This document shows positions 44,559 through 54,000 of a stretch of DNA of 64,000 nucleotides, one piece after another. Each line of letters opens with the position of its first letter. Positions within the stretch are counted from its first letter, which is position 1. The notes under the pieces are model-generated. The model saw only the letters and a program-made list of their open reading frames with translations, was not told the DNA's origin and did not search any database. This stretch comes from Cellulomonas sp. SLBN-39 (lineage in GTDB: Bacteria > Actinomycetota > Actinomycetes > Actinomycetales > Cellulomonadaceae): assembly GCF_006715865.1 (NCBI RefSeq), contig NZ_VFOA01000001.1, positions 682,001 through 746,000 of the forward strand. Reading direction: 5' to 3'. The position numbers and the translations under genes are program-made.

Positions 44559-45287
44559 ATGAGCACCGCGACCGGCACGCCCGAGGCCCGGCTCCTCGTC
44601 GTCGACGACGAGCCGAACATCCGCGAGCTGCTCGCGACGTCCCTGCGCTTCGCCGGGTTCGAGGTGCACGCCGCGGCCGACGGCGGGTCCGCGCTGCGCC
44701 TGGCCCGCGACACCGAGCCCGACCTCGTGGTGCTCGACGTCATGCTCCCCGACATGGACGGCTTCACCGTCACGCGCCGCCTGCGCGAGAAGGGGCAGCA
44801 CGTGCCCGTGCTGTTCCTCACGGCCCGCGACGACACGTCCGACAAGGTGCAGGGCCTGACCGTGGGCGGCGACGACTACGTCACCAAGCCGTTCAGCCTC
44901 GAGGAGGTCGTCGCGCGGATCCGGGCGATCCTGCGGCGCACGGCCCCCGACGACGGCGTGAGCTCGTCCGTGCTGACGTACGCGGACCTCGAGCTCGACG
45001 ACGACACGCACGAGGTGCGCCGGGCCGGGCAGCCCGTCGAGCTGTCCCCCACCGAGTTCAAGCTGCTGCGGTACCTCATGCTCAACCCGCACCGCGTGCT
45101 GTCCAAGGCGCAGATCCTCGACCACGTGTGGCAGTACGACTGGGGCGGCGACGCGAACATCGTCGAGTCCTACATCTCGTACCTGCGCCGCAAGATCGAC
45201 CAGCTCGACGACGGCGACGGGAACCGGCTGCCGCCGCTGATCCACACCAAGCGCGGCGTCGGGTACCTGCTGCGCGCGTCGACGTGA
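44559..45287 (+). CDS. OmpR-family response regulator
   Basis: 242 aa, ATG start at 44559. The receiver has DDE at 16-18, the phosphorylated Asp60 (VVLDVMLPDM) and Lys in VTKPFSLEE. The DNA-binding winged helix of OmpR type follows (LSPTEFKLLRYLMLNPHRVL, then YISYLRRKIDQ, then TKRGVGYLLR). Its stop codon overlaps the kinase start by 4 bp. It is close to actinobacterial TcrA/PrrA-like regulators; the stimulus is unknown. Confidence 0.93.
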   Translation: MSTATGTPEARLLVVDDEPNIRELLATSLRFAGFEVHAAADGGSALRLARDTEPDLVVLDVMLPDMDGFTVTRRLREKGQHVPVLFLTARDDTSDKVQGLTVGGDDYVTKPFSLEEVVARIRAILRRTAPDDGVSSSVLTYADLELDDDTHEVRRAGQPVELSPTEFKLLRYLMLNPHRVLSKAQILDHVWQYDWGGDANIVESYISYLRRKIDQLDDGDGNRLPPLIHTKRGVGYLLRAST

Positions 45288-46996
45288 GCACCGGCCCCGT
45301 CCCGCACGTGCGCGGCAGCCGCGCGGGCGACCCACGCACGTGGGGGCAGCCGACGGTGACGGACGAGCCGCCCGACGCGAGGGGTCCCGCCTGGTCGCCG
45401 GAGCCGCCCGACGCGGGCACCGGGCCCGGCCGGCCCGACGACGCACCGCGCCCGCGCGGGGCCCTGGCCGCGCGGTGGGACGCGGTGCCGCTGCGCGCGC
45501 GCCTCGTCGCCGTCATCGTCGTGCTGCTCGGTGCGGGCCTGACCCTGGCGGGCGCGACGAGCGCGACGCTGCTGGGGGACGTGCTGGTCCGGCAGATCGA
45601 CGACAAGCTGCTGAACGAGGGGGCCCAGCAGGTCAGCGCCTACCTCCGGGAGGCTCAGGAGGACTGGGAGGACTACACGAAGACCCCCCCGTCCGACTAC
45701 TACGCCGTCATCCGGAGCGCCGGCCGGCAGGACACCCCGCTCCTGGCCAACGAGTACACGCTGGCCGAGTACGGCACACCCGCGATCCCGACGCTGACGA
45801 TGGACGAGGTCCTCGAGCGCAGCACGGTGCCGTACACGATCGCCTCGGACCGGCACCGGTCGACGTGGCGCGCCGTGACGTTCCCCATGACGTACGGGGA
45901 GTCCGGACCGCTCGTCCAGGACGCCTACGTCACCGTGGCGCTGCCGCTGCGGGACAACGTCCAGGCGATCCGCGGGCTCGCGCTCACGCTGGTGAGCAGC
46001 GGTGCCGCGCTGGTGCTGCTCGGGGCGATCGTCGGCGGGTGGGCCGTGCAGCGGTCGCTGCGGCCGCTGCGCGAGATCGAGGGCACGGCCGCCGCGATCG
46101 CCGCCGGCGACCTGTCCCGCCGGGTGCCCGAGGCGCCCGAGCAGACCGAGGTGGGGCGGCTGGGCGCCGCGCTGAACGGCATGCTCGCCCAGATCGAGCA
46201 GGCGTTCGACGCGCGCACGGCGTCCGAGGCGCGGATGCGCCGGTTCGTCGCCGACGCGTCGCACGAGCTGCGCACGCCGCTGGCCGCGATCCGCGGGTAC
46301 GCCGAGCTGTACCGGATGGGTGCGCTGACCACCAAGGAGCAGGTCGACGACACGATCCGGCGGATCGAGGGATCGGCCACCCGGATGGGCTCGCTCGTCG
46401 AGGACCTGCTGGCCCTGGCCCGCCTGGACGAGGGCCGGCGCGGCGAGCGCGCACCCGTGGACCTGACGGTGCTGGCCGTCGACGCGCTCAACGACCTGCG
46501 CGCCCTGGACCCCACGCGGACGCTGCGGCTGGTGCGGCTCGACACCGGCGGCCCGTGCATCGTGCACGGCGACGACCGGCAGCTGCGGCAGGTGCTGGCC
46601 AACCTCGTCGGCAACGCCGCGCGGCACACCCCGGCCGGGTCCCCCGTCGAGGTCGCGGTGGGGCGCGCCGACGGCGAGGGCGGGCCGTGCGGCGTGGTGG
46701 AGGTCCGCGACCACGGGCCGGGCATCGACGCCGAGCACGTGGCGCGCGTGTTCGAGCGGTTCTACCGCGTGGACGCGTCCCGCACGCGCGACTCCGGCGG
46801 GTCCGGGCTGGGCATGGCGATCGTCGCGGCGATCGTCGACGCGCACGGCGGCACGGTGGGGATCGAGCAGACGCCCGGCGGTGGGGCGACGGTCCGCGTG
46901 CAGCTGCCGTGCGACCCGGCGGATCCGCTCGACGAGGACGCGCAGGACCCGGGCCCGGAGGACGAGGGTGCGACCGGGGACCACGGCGCGCGGTAG
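45284..46996 (+). CDS. HAMP-HisKA sensor histidine kinase
   Basis: 570 aa, GTG start at 45284 in the GTGA overlap. A ~70-residue disordered cytoplasmic leader is followed by helix 1 (~80-100), an extracytoplasmic sensor of ~145 residues, helix 2 (~240-260) and a HAMP domain. HisKA carries the phosphorylated His in DASHELRTPLAAIRGYAE. The ATPase has NLVGNAARHTPAG, VRDHGPGID and SGGSGLGMAIV. It phosphorylates the partner regulator upstream. The long N-terminal leader is unusual. Confidence 0.93.
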   Translation: MSTGPVPHVRGSRAGDPRTWGQPTVTDEPPDARGPAWSPEPPDAGTGPGRPDDAPRPRGALAARWDAVPLRARLVAVIVVLLGAGLTLAGATSATLLGDVLVRQIDDKLLNEGAQQVSAYLREAQEDWEDYTKTPPSDYYAVIRSAGRQDTPLLANEYTLAEYGTPAIPTLTMDEVLERSTVPYTIASDRHRSTWRAVTFPMTYGESGPLVQDAYVTVALPLRDNVQAIRGLALTLVSSGAALVLLGAIVGGWAVQRSLRPLREIEGTAAAIAAGDLSRRVPEAPEQTEVGRLGAALNGMLAQIEQAFDARTASEARMRRFVADASHELRTPLAAIRGYAELYRMGALTTKEQVDDTIRRIEGSATRMGSLVEDLLALARLDEGRRGERAPVDLTVLAVDALNDLRALDPTRTLRLVRLDTGGPCIVHGDDRQLRQVLANLVGNAARHTPAGSPVEVAVGRADGEGGPCGVVEVRDHGPGIDAEHVARVFERFYRVDASRTRDSGGSGLGMAIVAAIVDAHGGTVGIEQTPGGGATVRVQLPCDPADPLDEDAQDPGPEDEGATGDHGAR

Positions 46997-47090
46997 GCCG
47001 TCGGGACGAAGGTCCGGGAGACCGGTGCACGGGCGGGCCGGGACGTGGCTACGATGGCGCGTCCGTCGTCACCGTCGTGAGGCTTGATCC

Positions 47091-47813
47091 ATGGGCGTCC
47101 ATGACGCACCTGCCTGGCTGCTGCCGGCCTTCGTCCGTAGCGTCGCCGGAGCGGGCGGCACCGCCGCCCCCGACGACGTCCGTCGTACCGGGGAGGACCT
47201 CCTCGACCGCTGGACCCGTCCCGACCGGCACTTCCACAACCTCAAGCACCTCGTGGACGTGCTCGCCCGGGTCGACGAGCTCGACGAGGAGGCCCACGAG
47301 CCGGACCTCGTCCGGCTGGCCGCCTGGTACCACGGTGCGGTGTTCGACTCCGCGGAGCGCAAGGCGTACGCCAACAAGGGCGGCGAGGACGAGACGGCCT
47401 CCGCACGCCTGGCCGTCGAGCAGCTCGGTGCGCTCGGCGTGCCGGAGCAGCGCGCGCAGCGCGTGGGGGAGCTCGTGTCGGCGCTGGTGCGGCACGTGCC
47501 CGACCCGAACGACAGCGACTGCGCGGTGCTGTGCGACGCCGACCTGGCGATGCTCGCGACCGAGCCGCAGAAGTACAAGCAGTACGTGCTGGGGCTGCGT
47601 GCGGAGTACTCGCACCTGCCCGTCGAGGACTATGTGCGGGCCCGCGTGCGGATCCTGCGCAAGCTGCTGGCCCGCCCGTCGCTGTTCGTGAGCCCGCTCG
47701 CGCAGACGTGGGAGGAGCCGGCGCGGCAGAACGTCTCGGCCGAGCTGCAGCGGCTGGAGAAGGAGCTCGCGAAGATCGAGGCCGGTCAGGCCACGGGCAC
47801 GTCCTCGGCCTGA
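47091..47813 (+). CDS. HD-superfamily metal-dependent phosphohydrolase
   Basis: 240 aa, ATG start at 47091 after GTGAGG. Conserved residues: RHFHNLKHLVDVLARVDEL, WYHGAVFD, and a helix with LCDADLAMLATEPQKYKQY. The pattern is that of COG4339-type predicted HD hydrolases. Metal ligands are His47, His/Asp in YHGAVFD, and the later Asp. The substrate is unknown; members are conserved in many bacteria. The upstream TACGAT (47050-47055) may be the -10. Confidence 0.82.
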   Translation: MGVHDAPAWLLPAFVRSVAGAGGTAAPDDVRRTGEDLLDRWTRPDRHFHNLKHLVDVLARVDELDEEAHEPDLVRLAAWYHGAVFDSAERKAYANKGGEDETASARLAVEQLGALGVPEQRAQRVGELVSALVRHVPDPNDSDCAVLCDADLAMLATEPQKYKQYVLGLRAEYSHLPVEDYVRARVRILRKLLARPSLFVSPLAQTWEEPARQNVSAELQRLEKELAKIEAGQATGTSSA

Positions 47814-47961
47814 CCCACGAGCCGCCCACAGCCGGCGCCCTGCGGCGTCCGGTCCCGGGTCGGCGCTGTGGACCGACCCGGGCCCGGGCCGGGCTCGTAG
47901 CGTCCTCGTCACCCGCCGTCACGTGCCGCTCCCCCGCGGCCCGGCGGGCCGAGGGAGGGCC

Positions 47962-48252
47962 ATGAGCCGGTACGAGGTCGACAGCACCCAGCTCGACGGG
48001 TCGGCGTCCGCGGTGCTCGCGCGCGCGGCGACGATCCAGCAGGAGGTCGCGGCGATGCAGCGCCAGCTCGCGGACCTGCAGGCCGGCTGGCGCGGCGGTG
48101 CTGCGGGCGCGTTCGGCGCGGTGGTCGCCGAGTGGTCGGGCACGCAGGCGCGGGTCGAGCAGTCGCTCGCGCAGATCGCGGCCGCCATGCAGGCCGCCGC
48201 GCGCACCTACGCGGACGCCGAGCAGCACGCCTCCCGCCTGTTCACGTCCTGA
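47962..48252 (+). CDS. WXG100-family protein
   Basis: 96 aa, ATG start at 47962 with GAGGGAGGG. It has two helices joined by a WRG turn (LQAGWRGGAAGAFGAVVAEW) in place of the usual WxG. A C-terminal YxxxD/E-like element is not clear (RTYADAEQH is the nearest). WXG100 proteins are secreted by type VII (ESX) systems as dimers. No ESX core gene or partner is near, so it is an orphan. Its last 11 bp overlap the convergent VanZ gene. Confidence 0.82.
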   Translation: MSRYEVDSTQLDGSASAVLARAATIQQEVAAMQRQLADLQAGWRGGAAGAFGAVVAEWSGTQARVEQSLAQIAAAMQAAARTYADAEQHASRLFTS

Positions 48253-48844
48253 CGGGGTCCACCGGGGCCGGGTGCCGGACGGTGCGCGCGAGCGCCCGGC
48301 CGGCCCAGGCGCCCAGGGCGCCGCCGAGCACGCACAGGAGGACGTCGTCGAGCACCGCCGACCGGCCCCCGACGATCAGCTGCCACGTCTCGATGCCGAC
48401 GCCGACCGCCAGGAACGTCAGCACCGCGCGGCCCGCGCCCAGCCCGTGCCGGAGGCCGAGGAGCAGGCCGCCCGCCGCGAAGAGCACGAGGTTGCCGCCG
48501 ATCTGCACGAACGGCACCTCCCAGTGCACGGCGTCCGTGAGCAGGGGCACGAGGTCGCCGAACGGGACCAGCTCCACGCTCGGGCCCCGCCCCGCGGACG
48601 GGCTCGCCCCCGGGACGAGGGTGATCAGCGCGACCGCGACCCCCCACAGGGCGACCAGCCCGTCGAGGAGCGCCTGCCGCGCGGCGGGCCACGACCGCTC
48701 GTGGCCGGTCCGCGACCAGCTCAGGTACGCGGTGAGCAGCAGCGCACCCCCGCCGAGCACCGCGACCACGGGGATCACCCAGGAGAAGTTCCGCCAGAGC
48801 TGGACCACGACCGACCACCCGTCCCACCACGTCTGCCGCGGCAC
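48242..48844 (-). CDS. VanZ-family membrane protein
   Basis: 200 aa, GTG start at 48844. Helix 1 is VIPVVAVLGGGALLLTAYLS; the VanZ core is PFVQIGGNLVLFAAGGLLLG and FLAVGVGIETWQLIVGGRSA, followed by DDVLLCVLGGALGAWAG. Compared with the VanZ at 26043 it is longer by one N-terminal helix and is not closely related. Function unknown. Confidence 0.85.
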   Translation of the reverse strand: MPRQTWWDGWSVVVQLWRNFSWVIPVVAVLGGGALLLTAYLSWSRTGHERSWPAARQALLDGLVALWGVAVALITLVPGASPSAGRGPSVELVPFGDLVPLLTDAVHWEVPFVQIGGNLVLFAAGGLLLGLRHGLGAGRAVLTFLAVGVGIETWQLIVGGRSAVLDDVLLCVLGGALGAWAGRALARTVRHPAPVDPVRT

Positions 48845-49021
48845 CCCGCCGCGACATCCGTAGCCTGGACGACGGGCACCCGGCCACGGGCACGGTCCCG
48901 ACGGCAGACCCGGCCCGCTGCGTCACGCACGGCGTGTCGTCGGGCGAGTCGTCCGGCGGGACGCCCGCTCGAGCTCCCGCAGCGGGCCGTCCACGCACCG
49001 ACCCGGCCGTAGGCTCGGGGC

Positions 49022-49315
49022 GTGACCGTGCTCGTCGATCCTCCGCTGTGGCCGCGGCACGGCACCGTGTGGGGGCACCTCGTCAGCGACGCGTCGTACG
49101 AGGAGCTGCACGCGTTCGCGGAGCGCGCCGGGATCCCGCGGCGGGCGTTCGACCACGACCACTACGACGTGCCCGTCGAGCGGTGGGACGCGGTCGTGGC
49201 GCTGGGCGCCGAGCCGGTGGGCACGCGCGAGCTGGTCCGCCGGCTGCGCGCGTCGGGGCTGCGCGTCACGCACGAAGAGCGGCGAGCGCGGCCACCCAGC
49301 CGCCCGCGTCCGTGA
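49022..49315 (+). CDS. DUF4031 protein
   Basis: 97 aa, GTG start at 49022. TAGGCT (49010-49015) ends 6 nt upstream, so it is probably leaderless. TVLVDPPLWPRHGTVWGHLV and FDHDHYDVPVERW are the conserved motifs of this small actinobacterial family. The acidic and His residues suggest metal binding but no activity is known. Its 3' end overlaps the convergent allophanate hydrolase gene by 50 bp. Confidence 0.8.
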   Translation: MTVLVDPPLWPRHGTVWGHLVSDASYEELHAFAERAGIPRRAFDHDHYDVPVERWDAVVALGAEPVGTRELVRRLRASGLRVTHEERRARPPSRPRP

Positions 49316-51005
49316 GGTCGACCCCGCGCCCCGCGGCCTCGGCCGTGCAGCCGAAGCCCGTGACCCAGGTGCCGTCGCCCAGCTCGACGGGGCCGAGCTG
49401 CATGGGGGCGGGCAGGGCTGCGAGGAACCGGCCGAGGGCTCCCGTGGACAGCCGCCACACCTCCCCGACGATCGGCGCCCCGCCCCCCGGGCCGACCCGG
49501 ACGAGGCCCGGCTTGCGCGGCGTGGTGTCGAGGCCGACCAGGCGGTAGGCGTCCGACGTCGTCACCGTGCGCTCGAACCGGGCGCCGAGGTCGACGAGCT
49601 GGCCCTGCAGGGGCTGCCCGCGCAGGTGCGCGCCGACCACGAGCAGCTCGACGCCGCCGTCGACCAGCAGCGGGGGTGCCCCGGTGCCGCCGAGCAGGCG
49701 GTGCGCGAGGTCGACCGCGAGCTGGTCGTCGAACGCCCGGGCGACGAGCGTGACGCCGAACGGCCCGTCCGCGGCCTGCCCCGCGGGGACGGCGACGGCG
49801 GCGAGGTCGAGCAGGTTGACGAAGTTCGTGTACGTGCCGAGGCGGGCGTTGACCTCGACGGGCTCGGCCTGCACGGCGGCGACGGTCGGGTGCTCCGTGG
49901 TCGTCGGGAGCAGGAGCAGGTCGCACCCGTCGAGCACCGCGTCGGCGGCGGCGCGGGCCGCGAGCAGTCGCCCGCGGTCGAGCACGTAGTCCGCGGCGGC
50001 GACGTCCGCGCCGGCCAGGATGATCCCGGCCACCGTGGGGTCGGCGTCCGCGGGGCCCGTCGCCAGGAAGTCCCCCACGGCCGCGTACCGCTCGGCCACG
50101 ATCGCGCCGTCGTAGAGCAGACGCGCGGCGGCGAGCATGCCGGACACGTCGACCTCGACGACGCGCGCGCCCGTGCGGCGGACGGCGTCGACGGCCGTGT
50201 CGAACGCCGCCCGCCACCCCGGCTCCAGCGGTGCGAGGTCCGCGGCGCGCGGCACGGCCACGACGGGCTCCTCGCGCAGCGCGAGCCGGACCTCGGCGGG
50301 CCACGCCCGCGCCCGGGGGTCGTCCTGCCCGGCGCCGACCATGAGCCGCGTGGCCCGCACGCCCGTCGCCAGGTCGCGCGTGAACGTGGTCACGACGTCG
50401 TAGGACGGGCACGCGGGGACGACGCCGCCGGTGGGGACGAGGCCCACCGTCGTCTTGATCCCCACCAGGCCGTGGAAGGCGGCCGGCACCCGGCCGGAGC
50501 CGGCGGTGTCCGTGCCGACGCCGACGTCCGCGATCCCGAGCGCGACGGCCACCGCCGACCCGGACGAGGACCCGCCGGCCACGCGGCCGCGCAGCCACGC
50601 GTGCTCGACCGCGCCGTACGGGCTGCGGGTGCCGACCAGGCCGGTCGCGAACTGGTCGAGGTTGGTCTTGCCGAGCACGACCCCGCCCGCGTCGACGAGG
50701 GCCTGGACGGCGGGTGCCGTGGCCGTGGCGAGGCCTGGCCGGCCCGCCGGGTCGGTGGCGTACGACGGGCACGCCGCCGTGGTGGGCAGCCCGGCCACGT
50801 CGACGTTGTCCTTGACGGCCAGGGTCGTGCCGGCCAGGGGCAGGTCCTCCCCCGCGGCGAGCCGGGCGTCGACGGCGTCCGCGTCGGCCAGCGCCTGCTC
50901 GCGCGGGCGCAGGGTGATCCACACGTCGGGCCGGGCGACCTGGGCGATCCGGTCGTACGCGGCCTCGACGCGCGCGCGGGCCGCACCCGGCGCGACGGCG
51001 CTCAC
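49266..51005 (-). CDS. atzF: allophanate hydrolase
   Basis: 579 aa, GTG start at 51005, overlapping the urea carboxylase stop codon by 4 bp. The amidase-signature triad is seen: Lys in LAVKDNVD, the Ser in GGSSSGSAVAVALG, and the catalytic Ser in GTDTAGSGRVPAAF. The C-terminal domain of the AtzF type follows (LVVGAHLRGQPLQGQL, then YRLVGLDTTPRKPGLVRV). It hydrolyses allophanate to ammonia and CO2, the second step of urea breakdown here. It is last in the urea cluster. Confidence 0.93.
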   Translation of the reverse strand: MSAVAPGAARARVEAAYDRIAQVARPDVWITLRPREQALADADAVDARLAAGEDLPLAGTTLAVKDNVDVAGLPTTAACPSYATDPAGRPGLATATAPAVQALVDAGGVVLGKTNLDQFATGLVGTRSPYGAVEHAWLRGRVAGGSSSGSAVAVALGIADVGVGTDTAGSGRVPAAFHGLVGIKTTVGLVPTGGVVPACPSYDVVTTFTRDLATGVRATRLMVGAGQDDPRARAWPAEVRLALREEPVVAVPRAADLAPLEPGWRAAFDTAVDAVRRTGARVVEVDVSGMLAAARLLYDGAIVAERYAAVGDFLATGPADADPTVAGIILAGADVAAADYVLDRGRLLAARAAADAVLDGCDLLLLPTTTEHPTVAAVQAEPVEVNARLGTYTNFVNLLDLAAVAVPAGQAADGPFGVTLVARAFDDQLAVDLAHRLLGGTGAPPLLVDGGVELLVVGAHLRGQPLQGQLVDLGARFERTVTTSDAYRLVGLDTTPRKPGLVRVGPGGGAPIVGEVWRLSTGALGRFLAALPAPMQLGPVELGDGTWVTGFGCTAEAAGRGVDLTDAGGWVAALAALRA

Positions 51006-54000
51006 GCGTCCACCGCCAGCACGGCCAGGGGAGCACCGGGGCCGACGTGCTGGCCGGGCTCCACGAGCACGCGCACGACCCTGCCGTCGGCGGGGGCGGG
51101 CACCGCGAGCTCGAGCTTCATGGCCTCGAGCGCGACCAGCAGGTCGCCGGCGCGCACGTCGGCGCCCGCGAGCGCCTCGACGCGCCACACGGACCCGACC
51201 ATCGGCGCCTCGACGAGCACGTGGCCGTCGGCCAGCTCGACCTCGGCGCCCGCGGCGGCCGGGGGTGGGACGACCTCGTCCTCGGCCGCGTCGAGCTCGC
51301 CCGCGGCGGCCCACGCATCGCGCTCGAGCGCGAAGGCGGCGGCGCGGGCGGCACGGGTGGCCTCGATCTCGTCCGCGTGCTCGGCCAGGACGGCGAGGTG
51401 CTCGCGGTAGGAGAACGTGCCCTCCTCGACGGTGAGCGCGAGCCGGCCGGCGGCGAACGCGGCGCGCTGCGCGGTGAGCTCCTCGGGGTCGACGAGGTCC
51501 CAGACGATCCGGTCGAAGAAGCGCAGCAGCCAGGGCACCCCCGGCTCGAAGGCGCCGTGCTGGCGGTGGCCGGACCAGATGGGCACGGTGCGCCCGACGA
51601 GCTGGTAGCCGCCCGGGGAGTCCATGCCGTACACGCACAGGTACTGCCCGCCGAGGCCGACGGTGTCGGCGGCGGTCCAGGTGCGCGCGGGGTTGTACTT
51701 GGTGGTCAGGAGGCGGTGGCGGGGGTCGAGCGGCACGGCGAGCGGGGCGCCGAGGTACACGTCGCCGAGGCCGAGCACGAGGTACTCGGCCGCGGCCATG
51801 GTGGCGCGGACGTCGTCGGTGGACCCGAGCCCGTTGACGCGGCGCACGAACTCGGCGTTCGACGGCAGCCACGGCGCGCGGGGGCGCACGCCGACCTGGT
51901 ACCGCTCGACGGCCTCGGCGACGACGGGGTCGTCGAACGACAGCGGCAGGTGCACGCGGCGGGAGGGGACGACGAGGTCCTCGGTGGGCGGCAGGCCGTG
52001 CTCGAGGTCGACGAGCACGTCGACGAGCGCGCGGACCGGGAGGAGGGCGGGCTCGACGTGCACGTGCAGCGACCGGACGCCGGGGGTGATGTCGACGACG
52101 CCGGGCAGCGCGCGGGCACGCAGGGCCTCGCCGAGCGCGTGGACGCGCATGCGCAGGCCGAGGTCGAGCACCATCGGCCCGTACTCGACGAGCACGTTGT
52201 CGTCACCGCCGCGCAGGTAGACCACCTCGGGGCGGGTGACGGGGTCGCCCGGGTCGCCGGGGACGCGGGCCAGCACGCCGTCGTCGCCGTCGGGCCCGGT
52301 GGCCAGGCCGTCGAGGGCGCCGCGGGCCCGCGCCGGGGTCGAGGTGCGCAGGGTGTCGGCGGTGCCCTCCGGCACGGGGACGAGCCGCACGGTGTCGCCG
52401 GGGCGGATCTGCCCGAGCTTCCACCGGTGGCCGACCACGACGGTCACGGGGCACGCGAACCCGCCGAGGGACGGGCCGTCGGGGCCGAGCAGGATCGGGG
52501 TGTCGCCGGAGACGTTGAGGGCGCCGACGGAGTACGGGTTGTCGTGGAGGTTGGACGGGTGCAGCCCGGCCTCGCCGCCGTCGGGACGGGCCCAGCGCGG
52601 GCGCGGTCCGGCGAGGCGGATGCCGGTGCGGTTGGCGTGGGACTGCACCTGCCAGGTGGCGTCGTAGAGCATCGCCATGTCCTCGCGCGTGAAGTACGTG
52701 GGCGCGGGCTGCGGGCCCTCCTGCACGGCGAGCTCCCAGGCGTGCACGAGCGCGGGCCGGTGGTCGGCGGGGACGGGGGCCGGTGCCGGGGCGTCGTCGG
52801 GGACCGGCGCGGGCACGAGGGCGTCGCCGAGCGCGAGGGCGCGGCCGGTCTCGCCGCCGAAGCCGCCGAGGGAGAAGGTCGCGGCGGACCCGAGGTACTG
52901 CGGCACGTCGAGCCCGCCGCGGACGAGCACGTAGGTGCGCAGGCCGGGGCCGGGGGGCGCGCCGACGTCGAGGACGCCGCCGGCGGGGACGGCGACGGGC
53001 TCCCACTGCGGGACGGGTGCACCGTCGAGCGTCACGGGGGCCGCGGCGCCGGTGACGCAGACGACGGCGGGGTGGCTGAACCGCAGGCGCGGGCCGAGGA
53101 GCGTGCACTCGAGGCCGGGGGCGCCCTCGGGGTTGCCGAGCGCGACGTTGCCCGCCCGGAACGACAGGTCGTCCATGGGGCCGGAGGGGCTGATGCCGAC
53201 GTCCCAGTGCCCGAGCCGCCCGGGCCAGTCCTGGACGGTGGTCATGACGCCGGGTCGCAGCACCTCGACCCACGGCTCGTCGTCGACGACGCCCGCGAGC
53301 GTGGACGTCGTGTGCTCCGCGGCGAGCACGGCGTCGTCGGCGACGGCGGCGCGCAGCAGCGGCAGGTTGGTGCTGACGCCGTGCACGGCGGTCGCGGCGA
53401 GGGCGCGGGCCGCGGCGGCGAGGGCGTCGGCGCGGTCGTGGCCGTGCACGACGACCTTGGCGAGCATGGGGTCGTAGTGGCTGGTGACCTCCTGCCCGGT
53501 CTCGGCCCAGCCGTCGACGCGCACGTCGGGCGGCAGGACCACCTGGGTGAGGACGCCGGCGCTGGGGCGGTGCCCGCGGCGGGGGTCCTCGGCGTAGACG
53601 CGGGCCTCGACGGCGTGCCCGTGGCGGGGCGGCCCGTCGTCGGGCAGCGCGGCGAGCTCGGTGCGCAGGTCGGCGTCGCCGCGGGCCAGGCGCAGCATCC
53701 AGCCGACGAGGTCGACGCCGGTGATCTCCTCGGTGACGGGGTGCTCGACCTGGAGCCGGGTGTTGACCTCGAGGAACGACACCTCCTCGCGGTCGACGTC
53801 GTAGACGTACTCGACGGTGCCGGCGGAGCGGTAGCGGACCGAGGACGTCAGGGCGCGGGCGGAGGACGCGAGCTGCTCGCGCAGGGCGGGGGCGAGCCCG
53901 GGTGCGGGGGCCTCCTCGACGACCTTCTGGTGGCGGCGCTGCAGGGAGCAGTCGCGGTCGCCGAGGCTGACGACGCGCCCGTCGCCGTCGCCGAACACCT

